A program made the position numbers and the translations under genes. A stretch of 64,000 nucleotides of DNA. It comes from Mycobacterium triplex (GTDB lineage Bacteria; Actinomycetota; Actinomycetes; Mycobacteriales; Mycobacteriaceae). Each line of letters opens with the position of its first letter. Position 1 is the stretch's first letter. Below, one piece after another: positions 19,314 through 27,897 of this stretch. The stretch spans positions 1,354,484 to 1,418,483 of the forward strand of contig NZ_HG964446.1 of the NCBI RefSeq assembly GCF_000689255.1, written 5' to 3'. The notes under the pieces are model-generated. The model made no database searches, was not told the DNA's origin, and was given only the letters and a program-made list of their open reading frames with translations.

Positions 19314-19901
19314 TCACGCCTTCCGCCACGGTGTGACCCAGCCCTCGATGTCCCAGCCTTCCAGCCCGGCGATCAGGTCGTACATGGTGGCTCCGTCGAT
19401 GGTTTCCCGGACGATGTCGGCGTGCCCCGCATGCCGGGCCAACTCGTTGATGACATGCAGGATCACCCAGCGCACCGACCACGCGTCCACGTCTTTCGGG
19501 AACCACGGAACATCGCGAGGCACCGGCACGGCCGCGTCGAGGTCCACGGTCTGGACCAGCCGCAGCGATGTCGCGTTCTGTTCGGCGAACTCCCGCAGCA
19601 GTCCGTCCAGCGTCTCGTCGGGCCGCATCACGTGCTGGTCGGCGAACGCTTCGGCGTCGAACGGCCGGGGATCCTTCGGTGCCGCGTCCGGCGCGGCCGC
19701 GACGCGTGCCATCCAGCTGCGTTGCATCCGTGTCACGTGCTTGACCAACCCGCCGACCGACAGCGCACTCGCCGACGGCGAGGACCGGGCCTGCTCGTCG
19801 GTGAGGCCGTAGCACACCGCGAAGTAGGAGCTTTGGTGGAAGGCCAGATATTCGCGCAGCGCGCTGCGTTCGTCGGTTACCGGCGGGGCGAGGGCTGGCA
19901 T
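19314..19901 (-). CDS. DinB/DUF664-family protein
   Basis: A 195-residue four-helix-bundle protein of the DinB/DUF664 superfamily, which contains thiol-dependent enzymes (mycothiol and bacillithiol). The metal-ligand histidines are visible in LVKHVTRMQ and in HVINELARHAGHAD. The start at ATG 19901 is fixed by GGAGG 7 bases upstream; the frame stays open further but without a ribosome site. It is divergent from the mannosidase with 83 bases between. No specific substrate can be assigned. Confidence 0.82.
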   Translation of the reverse strand: MPALAPPVTDERSALREYLAFHQSSYFAVCYGLTDEQARSSPSASALSVGGLVKHVTRMQRSWMARVAAAPDAAPKDPRPFDAEAFADQHVMRPDETLDGLLREFAEQNATSLRLVQTVDLDAAVPVPRDVPWFPKDVDAWSVRWVILHVINELARHAGHADIVRETIDGATMYDLIAGLEGWDIEGWVTPWRKA

Positions 19902-19947
19902 GATCAATCCTCCTGGTTGACGTCCCCAACCAGCTTTGCAGCAAGGG

Positions 19948-19978
19948 GTGACACGTTTGTAGTCGAGCAACGTAAGGT
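19948..19978 (+). promoter_or_regulatory. Candidate leaderless promoter of the alpha-mannosidase gene
   Basis: GTGACA (19948-19953) and TAAGGT (19973-19978) are 19 bases apart. The -10 element ends 6 bases before the ATG at 19985, so the transcript would begin at or next to the start codon. Confidence 0.4.
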
Positions 19979-19984
19979 GCGGGC

Positions 19985-22900
19985 ATGCAGCTGATTTCGG
20001 CGCAGTCGACCGAGCTGTTCGTGGGGCCGCCGGACACGCCGCTGCAGCTGGTCAGGGTTGCCGTCGGCGGGGTGGCCGAGCCGACGCCGCTGCGCATCGA
20101 CGGCGACGGTCTGCGGGGGGAGGCGATCGCCGAGCAGGGCGACGAGGCCGTCGAGGTCGCGGTGACGGTGCAGCGGCGGGTCGTCGGTGAGCGCCGCGCC
20201 GCCCGGGTGCGCGCCGGCGACCAGAGTGTGCGGTTCGGATTCACCGTGGCCGAGCCCGGCTGGACCATGTTCATGGTCAGCCATTTCCACTACGACCCGG
20301 TCTGGTGGAACACCCAGGGCGCCTATACCAGCGAATGGCGTGAGGACCCGCCCGGGAAAGGGCGCCAGACCAACGGTTTCGAATTGGTGCACGCGCATCT
20401 GGAAATGGCCCGCCGCGAGGCCGAGTACAAATTCGTGCTGGCCGAGGTGGATTACCTCAAGCCGTATTGGGACACCCACCCCGAGGACCGCGCCGACCTG
20501 CGCCGCTTCATCGCCGAAGGCCGGGTCGAGATCATGGGCGGCACCTACAACGAACCCAACACCAATCTCACCAGTCCGGAGACGACGATCCGAAACCTGG
20601 TGCACGGCATCGGTTTTCAGCGCGACGTACTGGGCGCCGATCCGGCCACCGCCTGGCAGCTCGACGTGTTCGGCCACGACCCGCAGTTTCCCGGGATGGC
20701 CGCCGACGCCGGGCTGACGTCGAGCTCGTGGGCCCGGGGCCCGCACCACCAGTGGGGCCCGACCCACTCCGGCGGTGTCGAGGGCATGCAGTTCTGCAGT
20801 GAGTTCGAATGGATTTCGCCGTCCGGGCGGGGCCTGCTCACCCACTACATGCCGGCGCACTACGGGGCGGGCTGGGGGATGGACTCGGCGGCGTCGCTGG
20901 CCGAGGCGCAGGACGCCACGTACGCGGTGTTCGATCAGCTCAAGACGGTCGCCCTGACCCGCAATGTGCTGCTGCCGGTGGGCACCGACTACACCCCGCC
21001 GAACAAGTGGGTCACCGAAATCCACCGGGACTGGGCCGCGCGCTACACCTGGCCGCGATTCGTGTGCGCGCTGCCGAAGGAGTTCTTCGCCGCGGTGCGC
21101 GCCGAGCTGGACGAGCGGGGGCCCGAAAAAGGGGGGATGCCGTCGCCGCAGACGCGCGACATGAACCCGATCTACACCGGCAAGGACGTGTCCTACATCG
21201 ACACCAAACAAGCCAACCGCGCCGCCGAAAACGCGGTGCTCGACGCCGAGCGCTACGCGGTGTTCGCCGCGCTGGCCACCGGCGCCGACTACCCGCACGC
21301 CGCGCTGGCCAAGGCGTGGGTGCAGCTGGCCTACGGCGCACACCACGACGCGATCACCGGCTCCGAGTCCGACCAGGTCTACCTCGACCTGCTGACCGGC
21401 TGGCGCGACGCCTGGGAGCTGGGCCGCGCGACCCGCGACAACTCCCTGGCGTTGCTGTCCGGCGCGATCGGCGGTGATGTGGTCGTCTGGAATCCGCTGA
21501 CGCAGCAACGCACCGACGTCGTCACCGCCCGGGTCGATCCGCCGCTGTCCGCGGGGGTGCGGGTGCGCGACGCCGATGGTGTCGAGCTGCCCGCGCTGGT
21601 CGAGCACGACGGGCGGTCGGTCACCTGGCTGGCCCGCGAAGTCGGATCGCTGGGCTGGCGCAGCTATCGCCTGGTTCCCGCGGGCGAGCCGACCGGCTGG
21701 GAGCCGCTGCCCGGGCACGAGATCGAAAACGAGCACTACCGATTGACGGCCGACCCGGACCGCGGCGGGGCGGTGGTGTCGTTGGTTCACGACGGGCGTG
21801 AATTGATCGCGGACGGGCGGGTGGGCAACGAACTCGCCGTCTACGACGAATACCCGGCCCACCCGACGCAGGGCGAGGGCCCGTGGCATCTGCTGCCCAA
21901 GGGGCCGGTGGTGGGCTCGTCGGAATCGCCGGCGCAGGTGCGGGCGTACCGCGGACCGCTGGGTCAACGGCTGGTCGTGCGGGGTAGAATCGGCGAATTG
22001 CTCTGCTACACACAGACATTGACGCTGTGGAACGGGGTGGGGCGGGTGGACTGCCGCACCACCGTCGACGAGTTCACCGGCGAGGATCGCCTGCTGCGGT
22101 TGCGCTGGCCGTGTCCGGTGCCGGGCGCCATGCCGGTCAGCGAGGTGGGCGACGCCGTCGTCGGCCGCGGTTTCGCGTTGCTGCACGACGGGCCCCGCTC
22201 CGTGGACACCGAGCACCTGCCGTGGACGCTGGACAACCCGGCCTACGGCTGGTTCGGTCTCTCGTCTGCCGCGCGGATTCGATTGGGAGCCAAAGATATT
22301 CGCGCGGTATCCGTGGCCGAGGTGGTATCGCCGTCGGAAGCGTCGTCCGGGCCGCTGGCGCGCGAGCTGATGGTCGCGCTGGCCCGCGCCGGCGTGACGG
22401 CCACCTGCAGCGGCGCCGACAAACCGCGCTACGGCAACCTCGCCGTCGACTCCAACCTGCCCGACGTCCGCATCGCGCTGGGCGGGCCCGATCGCAACGC
22501 CTTCACCAAAGCGGTACTGGCCGAGGCCGATCCGGAGTACGCGAACGAACTCGAACGTCAGCTGTCCAAGCGGGGCCGGGGCAGGGTGTGGGTGCCCGCG
22601 GCGACGCCGTTGGCGGCGGCCTGGCTGCCCGGGGCCGACCTGAGCGGGGTGCGCGCGCTGCCGGTGCTGGTGATCGACGGCTCCGACGAAAAGCGTCTCG
22701 ACACCGAAATCGCCGCGCTGGCAGCCGATCTGGAAGACGCCGAGATCGTCGTCAAACAGCGGGCCGCGACCGGCGCCGAACCCTTCGAATCCCGTACCGT
22801 CGCGCTGCTCAACCGCGGCGTCCCGAGCTTCGCCGTCGACACCGACGGCACGCTGCACACCGCGCTGTTGCGGTCGTGCACCGGCTGGCCGTCGGGCACC

Positions 22901-24157
22901 TGGATCGACGAACCGCGCCGCACCGCGCCCGACGGCTCGAACTTCCAACTCCAGCACTGGACACACCATTTCGACTACGCGCTCGTCTGCGGCGACGGCG
23001 ACTGGCGCCACGCCCAGATCCCGGCGCGCAGCGCGCAGTTCTCCCATCCGCTGCGCGCCGTCTTCCCGGATCGACGGCGAGGCGACCTGCCGCCCACCGG
23101 GTCGCTGCTACACATCGAACCGGCCGGCACCGTTCAGCTCGGGGCCTGCAAGGCGGCCGGTAACCCGCTGCCGGCGGGCCGCGCCGCGCCCGTCGACCCC
23201 GGCGCGGTCGCGCTGCGGCTGGTCGAATCGACGGGCGCCCGCACCCGGGTGAAGATCGACTCCAGCCTGGGCAAGCTGGGCGCGCTGCAGCTCGCCGACC
23301 TGCTGGAAACGCCGCAGACCCGCAAGCGATCGATCGAGCTGGACGGCTACCAGGTCGCAACCGTGCTGGCCCGGCTCGAGGTCCCCAGGGCATTCGACGA
23401 GCCCACGCCGCTGGGCCCGGAAGCCGAGATCGTCCAGCCGCTCTACGCGCGCTACTGGCTGCACAACCGCGGCCCGGCGCCGCTGGGCGGGCTGCCGGCC
23501 GTCGCGCACCTGCACCCGCAGCGCGCGACCGCCGAACCGGGCGGCGAGCTGACCCTGCGGCTCACCGCGGCCAGCGATTGCACCGACGCCGAGCTGCACG
23601 GCGTCGTCGTGCTGGCATGTCCGGACGGCTGGGCGGCGACACCCGCCGAGCTGCCGTTCACCCTGGGCAGCGGCGAGCACCGGGAGGCCGACGTGGTGCT
23701 CGCGGTCCCGGCCGATGCCGAGCCCGGCCAGTACCCGATCCGGGCGCAGCTGCGCGTCACCGGCGAGGGGGTCCCGGCCGCCTGGCGCCAGACCGTCGAG
23801 GACGTCACCGTCGTCGGGGTCGGTGCGGACCAGGACACCGAGCTGATCTACCTCGTCGACGGACCCGAGGAGGTCGCGCTGTGCGCCGGACAGACCGCCC
23901 GGGTGGCCGTGACGATCGGCAGCCATGCCGCGGCGGAGCTCTCCGCGGAGGCCCACCTGATCAGCCCCTGGGGCACCTGGGAGTGGATCGGCCCGGCGTC
24001 GGCGGGTGCGGTGCTGCCGGCCCGCGGCAGCGTCGAGTTCGGCTTCGATGTCAGCCCACCCGCCTGGCTGGAACCCGGCCAGTGGTGGGCCCTGATCCGG
24101 GTCGGTTGCGCCGGACGGCTGGTGTACTCGCCGGCGGTGCGGGTGACCGTGACATGA
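19985..24157 (+). CDS. Glycoside hydrolase family 38 alpha-mannosidase
   Basis: A 1390-residue alpha-mannosidase corresponding to Rv0648 (annotated as 1215 residues). After an N-terminal beta region, the GH38 catalytic domain starts at about 90 with HFHYDPVWW: His102 and Asp104 are the probable zinc ligands. The nucleophile is Asp227 in QLDVFGHDPQF, and GAHHDAITG follows near 455. The GH38 middle and C-terminal beta domains cover about 400-900; residues beyond about 1150 form extra beta-sandwich modules. No signal peptide, so it is probably cytosolic. The stop overlaps the next gene (ATGA). Confidence 0.92.
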   Translation: MQLISAQSTELFVGPPDTPLQLVRVAVGGVAEPTPLRIDGDGLRGEAIAEQGDEAVEVAVTVQRRVVGERRAARVRAGDQSVRFGFTVAEPGWTMFMVSHFHYDPVWWNTQGAYTSEWREDPPGKGRQTNGFELVHAHLEMARREAEYKFVLAEVDYLKPYWDTHPEDRADLRRFIAEGRVEIMGGTYNEPNTNLTSPETTIRNLVHGIGFQRDVLGADPATAWQLDVFGHDPQFPGMAADAGLTSSSWARGPHHQWGPTHSGGVEGMQFCSEFEWISPSGRGLLTHYMPAHYGAGWGMDSAASLAEAQDATYAVFDQLKTVALTRNVLLPVGTDYTPPNKWVTEIHRDWAARYTWPRFVCALPKEFFAAVRAELDERGPEKGGMPSPQTRDMNPIYTGKDVSYIDTKQANRAAENAVLDAERYAVFAALATGADYPHAALAKAWVQLAYGAHHDAITGSESDQVYLDLLTGWRDAWELGRATRDNSLALLSGAIGGDVVVWNPLTQQRTDVVTARVDPPLSAGVRVRDADGVELPALVEHDGRSVTWLAREVGSLGWRSYRLVPAGEPTGWEPLPGHEIENEHYRLTADPDRGGAVVSLVHDGRELIADGRVGNELAVYDEYPAHPTQGEGPWHLLPKGPVVGSSESPAQVRAYRGPLGQRLVVRGRIGELLCYTQTLTLWNGVGRVDCRTTVDEFTGEDRLLRLRWPCPVPGAMPVSEVGDAVVGRGFALLHDGPRSVDTEHLPWTLDNPAYGWFGLSSAARIRLGAKDIRAVSVAEVVSPSEASSGPLARELMVALARAGVTATCSGADKPRYGNLAVDSNLPDVRIALGGPDRNAFTKAVLAEADPEYANELERQLSKRGRGRVWVPAATPLAAAWLPGADLSGVRALPVLVIDGSDEKRLDTEIAALAADLEDAEIVVKQRAATGAEPFESRTVALLNRGVPSFAVDTDGTLHTALLRSCTGWPSGTWIDEPRRTAPDGSNFQLQHWTHHFDYALVCGDGDWRHAQIPARSAQFSHPLRAVFPDRRRGDLPPTGSLLHIEPAGTVQLGACKAAGNPLPAGRAAPVDPGAVALRLVESTGARTRVKIDSSLGKLGALQLADLLETPQTRKRSIELDGYQVATVLARLEVPRAFDEPTPLGPEAEIVQPLYARYWLHNRGPAPLGGLPAVAHLHPQRATAEPGGELTLRLTAASDCTDAELHGVVVLACPDGWAATPAELPFTLGSGEHREADVVLAVPADAEPGQYPIRAQLRVTGEGVPAAWRQTVEDVTVVGVGADQDTELIYLVDGPEEVALCAGQTARVAVTIGSHAAAELSAEAHLISPWGTWEWIGPASAGAVLPARGSVEFGFDVSPPAWLEPGQWWALIRVGCAGRLVYSPAVRVTVT

Positions 24158-24771
24158 GCGCGCACCCGGTCGCCACCGTCGCGGGCGCGCCCGTCGCGGT
24201 CGAGGAGGTCGACGCGGCCGAGGCGCGATTGCGCACCGGCCCCCATGCCGCGGCGCTGCCGGCCCGCGGCACCGGCGAGGGCCGCCAGCTGCGGCGCTGG
24301 CTGGTGCAACTGCTGGTGACCGAACGGGTGGTCGCCGCGGAGGTGGCCGCCCGCGGATTGACGGTGTGCGACGTGCCGACCGAGGCGGAGCTGCTGCCCG
24401 ACGTGACGGCCCGGCTGGAGATCGGCAGCGTGGCCGCGGCGGCGCTGGCCGACCCGCGGGCCCGGGCACTGTTCGTCGATGTGACCGCGACCGTGCGGGT
24501 CAGCGATCACCAGGTGGCCGACTACCACGCCCGCAATCCGCTGCGGTTCGCCGCGGCGAACCCGGACCGCCACGGCTGGCGCGCCCCGGCCTGCGCCGAG
24601 CCGCCGCTGGCACAGGTGCGTGCCGCGGTCACCGAGCATCTGCGCGGCGCCGCACGCCGTCGCGCCTTCCGGCTGTGGCTGGACGAGCGACGGGCCGCGC
24701 TGGTCGAGCTCGCCGCGGGGTACGAGCATCCCGGCGACCCGCGCCAGCCCGACAACACCCACCGGCACTGA
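24154..24771 (+). CDS. SurA/PrsA N-terminal-like protein (locus of Rv0649, named fabD2 in H37Rv)
   Basis: A 205-residue protein in the position of Rv0649. The sequence does not look like a malonyl-CoA transacylase: there is no GxSxG and no FPGQG motif. Instead ATVAGAPVAVEEVDAAEARL, a helical LVTERVVAAEVAARGL segment and TVRVSDHQVADYHARNPLRF resemble the N-terminal chaperone part of SurA/PrsA-type foldases, without a PPIase domain. It has no signal peptide. It overlaps the mannosidase by 4 bases and is followed 5 bases later by the ROK kinase. Function unknown. Confidence 0.7.
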   Translation: MSAHPVATVAGAPVAVEEVDAAEARLRTGPHAAALPARGTGEGRQLRRWLVQLLVTERVVAAEVAARGLTVCDVPTEAELLPDVTARLEIGSVAAAALADPRARALFVDVTATVRVSDHQVADYHARNPLRFAAANPDRHGWRAPACAEPPLAQVRAAVTEHLRGAARRRAFRLWLDERRAALVELAAGYEHPGDPRQPDNTHRH

Positions 24772-24776
24772 TCGCC

Positions 24777-25682
24777 ATGCTGACCCTGTGTCTGGACATC
24801 GGCGGCACGAAAATCGCTGCGGGCCTTGTGGATTCCGACGGAGCGCTAGTCTATACCGGCACCCGGCCCACCCCGCCGAACGGTTCGGCCGAGCAGGTGT
24901 GGGACGTGGTCGCCGCGATGATCGCCGAGTCCTTGGCGGCGGCCGGGGGTCCGGTCCGTGCGGTGGGAATCGCTTCGGCCGGGCCCATCGACCTGCCCAA
25001 CGGAACGGTCAGCCCAATCAATATCGAAGGCTGGCAAGGCTTTCCGTTACGGGATCGGGTCGTGGCCGCGGTACCCGGGGTGCCGGTGCGCCTCGGTGGT
25101 GACGGGGTGTGCATGGCGCTGGGGGAGCAGTGGCAGGGCGCGGGGCGGGGCGCGGGCTTCCTGTTGGCGATGGTGGTCTCGACCGGCGTCGGCGGCGGCT
25201 TGGTGCTCAACGGCGCGCCCTACACCGGGCGCACCGGCAATGCCGGCCACGTCGGCCACGTCGTCGTCGAACGAGACGGTCAGCCCTGCACGTGCGGCGG
25301 CCACGGCTGCGTCGAGACGGTGGCGGCGGGGCCGTGGCTGGTGCGCTGGGCGCGGGCCAACGGCTGGTCCGCACCGGCAGGCGCCGGCGCGCGCGAGCTG
25401 GCCGCCGCGGCGAACGCCGGCGACGAGGTCGCGGTGCGCGCATTTTCCAGGGGCGCCACCGCGCTGGCGATGATGATCGCCTCGGTGGCCGCGGTCTGCG
25501 ACCTGGACCTCGTCGTCGTCGGGGGAGGCGTGGCGCAATCCGGTGGCCTGCTGTTCGACCCGCTTCGCGCGGCGCTGGCCGACTATGCCGGGCTGGACTT
25601 TCTGGCCGGGCTACGTGTGGTGCCCGCCGCGTTGGGCGCCCAGGCCGGCTTGGTCGGCGCGGCCCGGCTCGCGGGGGCTTAG
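24777..25682 (+). CDS. ROK-family sugar kinase (glucokinase-like, Rv0650)
   Basis: A 301-residue ROK kinase. ATP-binding DIGGTK at 7-12; GHVGHVVV and the zinc motif CTCGGHGCVET define the ROK signature. There is no N-terminal DNA-binding domain, so it is an enzyme rather than a repressor. It is the last gene of the mannosidase-SurA-like-ROK operon. Phosphorylation of a hexose released by the mannosidase is a plausible but unproven role. The stop overlaps that of the convergent HxlR gene by 4 bases. Confidence 0.92.
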   Translation: MLTLCLDIGGTKIAAGLVDSDGALVYTGTRPTPPNGSAEQVWDVVAAMIAESLAAAGGPVRAVGIASAGPIDLPNGTVSPINIEGWQGFPLRDRVVAAVPGVPVRLGGDGVCMALGEQWQGAGRGAGFLLAMVVSTGVGGGLVLNGAPYTGRTGNAGHVGHVVVERDGQPCTCGGHGCVETVAAGPWLVRWARANGWSAPAGAGARELAAAANAGDEVAVRAFSRGATALAMMIASVAAVCDLDLVVVGGGVAQSGGLLFDPLRAALADYAGLDFLAGLRVVPAALGAQAGLVGAARLAGA

Positions 25683-26014
25683 CCAACCGCGTTGCGCTGC
25701 ATATGCTTTCGGCCCCAATCGCACAGATTCTCTAGCACCGGCGCCAGCGTCATGCCGTACTCGGAAATCGAATAGTGCACGCAGGGCGGAACCGTGCGGG
25801 CGTCGTGGCGGTCGATGATTCCGGCGTCGACCAGTTCGTGCAGGTGCCGGATCAGCATCCGCTCGGTGATTCCGGGGATGCTGCGGCGCAGCTCGGCGGT
25901 GCGCATCGGCCCGTCGCACAGCCGCCACAGGATCGTGCCCTTCCAGCGGCCGTCGATCACCGACAGCGCGGCGTCGATCGGGCAGTCGCTGACTTCTTTT
26001 TTCGACACCGCCAT
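25679..26014 (-). CDS. HxlR-family transcriptional regulator
   Basis: A 111-residue winged-helix repressor. Typical features are DCPIDAALSVIDGRWKGTILW (with the conserved Cys10 that can sense electrophiles or oxidants), RTAELRRSIPGITERMLIRHLHEL and the wing YSISEYG. The ATG at 26014 has GGGAG 6 bases upstream; another in-frame ATG lies 24 bases earlier without one. It is divergent from the DUF1772 gene, with an inverted-repeat operator between, so it probably controls that gene and itself. Confidence 0.9.
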   Translation of the reverse strand: MAVSKKEVSDCPIDAALSVIDGRWKGTILWRLCDGPMRTAELRRSIPGITERMLIRHLHELVDAGIIDRHDARTVPPCVHYSISEYGMTLAPVLENLCDWGRKHMQRNAVG

Positions 26015-26037
26015 CGCAGCTCCCGGCCCTGTACCCA

Positions 26038-26075
26038 TGCTGACTAATTTGTCAGTACCTTGATATTTGTCAGCA
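26038..26075. promoter_or_regulatory. Probable HxlR operator
   Basis: CTGAC-TAATTT-GTCAG (26040-26055) is a perfect inverted repeat. A further TTTGTCAG copy at 26066-26073 lies 18 bases on, and the outer arms TGCTGAC (26038-26044) and GTCAGCA (26069-26075) also match. It lies between the divergent HxlR and DUF1772 starts. Confidence 0.65.
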
Positions 26076-26095
26076 TAACAGCCAGGGTCGTTCTC

Positions 26096-26536
26096 ATGAG
26101 CGACATGCTGAACGCGTTGGCCTTGGTGATCACCGGGCCGATGGTGGGGGTGGAGTTTTCGGTCGCGGCGTTCTTCAATCCGCTGTTCGCGCGGCTGCCC
26201 GACGACGCGTTCCGAGCCGCCCGCGGCCGGGCCGCTCGGGTGCTGGGTGCGGTGATGCCGTTCTGGTACATGGGCACCCTGCTGGCCCTGGCCGTCGCGG
26301 CCGCCCGCGGCTGGGGCACGATGAGCGGCTGGCTGTGTGGCGTGGCCGCGGGCCTGCTGGCCGCCGTCGTGCTGTTGACGGTGACGATGCTGGTGCCGAT
26401 CAACAACCGCATCGCGAAGTGGCCGGTGACCGGCGAGCTGTCGCGCGAATTGGCGGCTCGTTGGGACCGTCTGCATTGGCTGCGGGTGCTCGTGCTGCTG
26501 GTCCTGTTTGCTCTGCTGGGCGTCGCCGTCAGCTGA
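26096..26536 (+). CDS. DUF1772 (anthrone oxygenase-like) membrane protein
   Basis: A 146-residue protein with four predicted membrane helices (about 4-24, 48-70, 76-98 and 126-146) and the family motif VPINNRIAKWP between helices 3 and 4. DUF1772 includes anthrone-oxygenase-related proteins, but the bacterial members have no proven reaction. The pairing with a divergent HxlR regulator is common for redox- or electrophile-induced genes and suggests such a role. The ATG at 26096 is the second Met of the frame. Confidence 0.82.
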   Translation: MSDMLNALALVITGPMVGVEFSVAAFFNPLFARLPDDAFRAARGRAARVLGAVMPFWYMGTLLALAVAAARGWGTMSGWLCGVAAGLLAAVVLLTVTMLVPINNRIAKWPVTGELSRELAARWDRLHWLRVLVLLVLFALLGVAVS

Positions 26537-26584
26537 GATCCGCCGTTTTGGCCGACGGCGGATTGTCACGCTATCCTTGGTCCC

Positions 26585-26770
26585 GATCCACCGAAGACCG
26601 TCGGTCACCGAGCAATCGGTCGAAGGTCCGGGAACGTCCCGGCGGCCCACGCAGGAGGACGAGGCATTACCGCCGGCGCGTGCGCCGGTGTATCTCAACG
26701 CCCCGTGCCGCTTCCTGCGCCGGGGCGTTCGTCGTTCCTCGGGTGATCACCGACGACACATGACTTTTAA
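26585..26770 (+). promoter_or_regulatory. Ribosomal protein L10 leader (autoregulatory RNA)
   Basis: The 248-base gap before rplJ is rich in complementary segments (GACCGTCGGTC, then GGGAACGTCCCGG, then GCAGGAGGACGAGGC) and ends with a strong hairpin: CGCCCCG (26699-26705) pairs with CGGGGCG (26721-26727). This is the usual place and look of the L10 leader, where L10(L12)4 represses its own operon. Exact RNA boundaries were not computed. Confidence 0.6.
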
Positions 26771-26784
26771 CCGAGGAGGCATGC

Positions 26785-27408
26785 ATGGCCAAAGCCGACA
26801 AGGCCACCGCCGTTGCGGACATTGTCGAGCAGTTCAGCGCCTCGACCGCGACCGTCATCACCGACTACCGCGGTCTGACGGTGGCCAACCTGGCTGAGCT
26901 GCGCCGCTCGCTGGCGGGGTCGGCCACCTACACCGTGGCCAAGAACACGCTGATCAAGCGGGCGGCTTCGGAAGCGGGCATCGAGGGTCTCGACGAGCTG
27001 TTCGTGGGCCCGACGGCCATCGCGTTCGTCAGCGGCGAGCCCGTCGACGCCGCCAAGGCCATCAAGACCTTCGCCAAGGAGAACAAGGCGCTGGTCATCA
27101 AGGGTGGCTACATGGACGGTCACCCGTTGACGGTGGCCGAGGTCGAGCGCATCGCCGACCTGGAATCCCGCGAGGTGCTGCTGGCCAAGCTGGCCGGTGC
27201 CATGAAGGGCAACCTCGCCAAGGCCGCCGGCCTGTTCAACGCGCCGGTTTCGCAGTTCGCCCGCCTCGCGGCCGCCCTGCAGGAGAAGAAGGCCGCCGAC
27301 CCGGCTGCCGCGGCGGCCCCGGCCGCAGAACCCGCTCCCGAAGCAGCCGCTGCGGAAGCACCCGCCGAGGCGGCAGCACCCGCCGAAACACCGGCTGACG
27401 CCGAATAA
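26785..27408 (+). CDS. rplJ: Ribosomal protein L10
   Basis: A 207-residue base of the L7/L12 stalk. The N-terminal RNA-binding domain is intact ([35 protein letters not shown]), followed by the helix that binds L12 dimers (about 135-165). The Ala/Pro/Glu-rich tail of about 40 residues is a mycobacterial feature. The ATG is preceded by GAGGAGG. rplL starts 32 bases downstream. Confidence 0.96.
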   Translation: MAKADKATAVADIVEQFSASTATVITDYRGLTVANLAELRRSLAGSATYTVAKNTLIKRAASEAGIEGLDELFVGPTAIAFVSGEPVDAAKAIKTFAKENKALVIKGGYMDGHPLTVAEVERIADLESREVLLAKLAGAMKGNLAKAAGLFNAPVSQFARLAAALQEKKAADPAAAAAPAAEPAPEAAAAEAPAEAAAPAETPADAE

Positions 27409-27440
27409 CCCAAAAACCCACATTAGGAAGGACCCACACC

Positions 27441-27839
27441 ATGGCAAAAATCTCTACCGATGACCTGCTCGACGTCTTCAAGGAAATGACGCTCCTCGAG
27501 CTGTCGGACTTCGTGAAGAAGTTCGAGGAGACCTTTGAGGTCACCGCGGCCGCCCCGGTCGCGGTCGCCGCTGCCGGTGGTGGTGCCGCCGCCGGTGGCG
27601 CGCCCGCCGAGGCCGCCGAGGAGCAGTCGGAGTTCGACGTCATCCTCGAAGCCGCCGGCGACAAGAAGATCGGCGTCATCAAGGTGGTCCGAGAGATCGT
27701 CTCCGGCCTGGGTCTGAAGGAAGCCAAGGACCTGGTCGACGGCGCGCCCAAGCCGTTGCTGGAGAAGGTCGCCAAGGAAGCCGCCGACGAGGCCAAGACC
27801 AAGCTCGAGGCCGCCGGCGCGACCGTCACCGTCAAGTAG
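27441..27839 (+). CDS. rplL: Ribosomal protein L7/L12
   Basis: A 132-residue stalk protein. N-terminal dimerisation domain (about 1-35), Ala-rich flexible hinge (about 37-58), and the factor-binding C-terminal domain with [22 protein letters not shown]. It recruits the translation GTPases encoded later in the window (FusA, Tuf). It is followed by a strong terminator. Confidence 0.97.
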   Translation: MAKISTDDLLDVFKEMTLLELSDFVKKFEETFEVTAAAPVAVAAAGGGAAAGGAPAEAAEEQSEFDVILEAAGDKKIGVIKVVREIVSGLGLKEAKDLVDGAPKPLLEKVAKEAADEAKTKLEAAGATVTVK

Positions 27840-27855
27840 TTCGACTCGCGCAAGC

Positions 27856-27893
27856 CCCCGGGGCCCCGGTCAATCGGGTCCCGGGGGTTTCGT
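27856..27893. terminator. Terminator after rplL
   Basis: CCCCCGGG (27856-27863) pairs with CCCGGGGG (27881-27888), with an inner CCCG/CGGG stem around a TCAAT loop, followed by TTT and C. It lies between the convergent rplL and TetR genes, so it may serve both. Confidence 0.8.
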
Positions 27894-27897
27894 GTGT

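Noticed and set aside
19904..23047. A 1047-codon open frame antisense to the alpha-mannosidase
   Set aside because: Composition is the typical Arg/Pro/Gly/His-rich shadow of a high-GC gene; the opposite strand encodes a clear GH38 enzyme.
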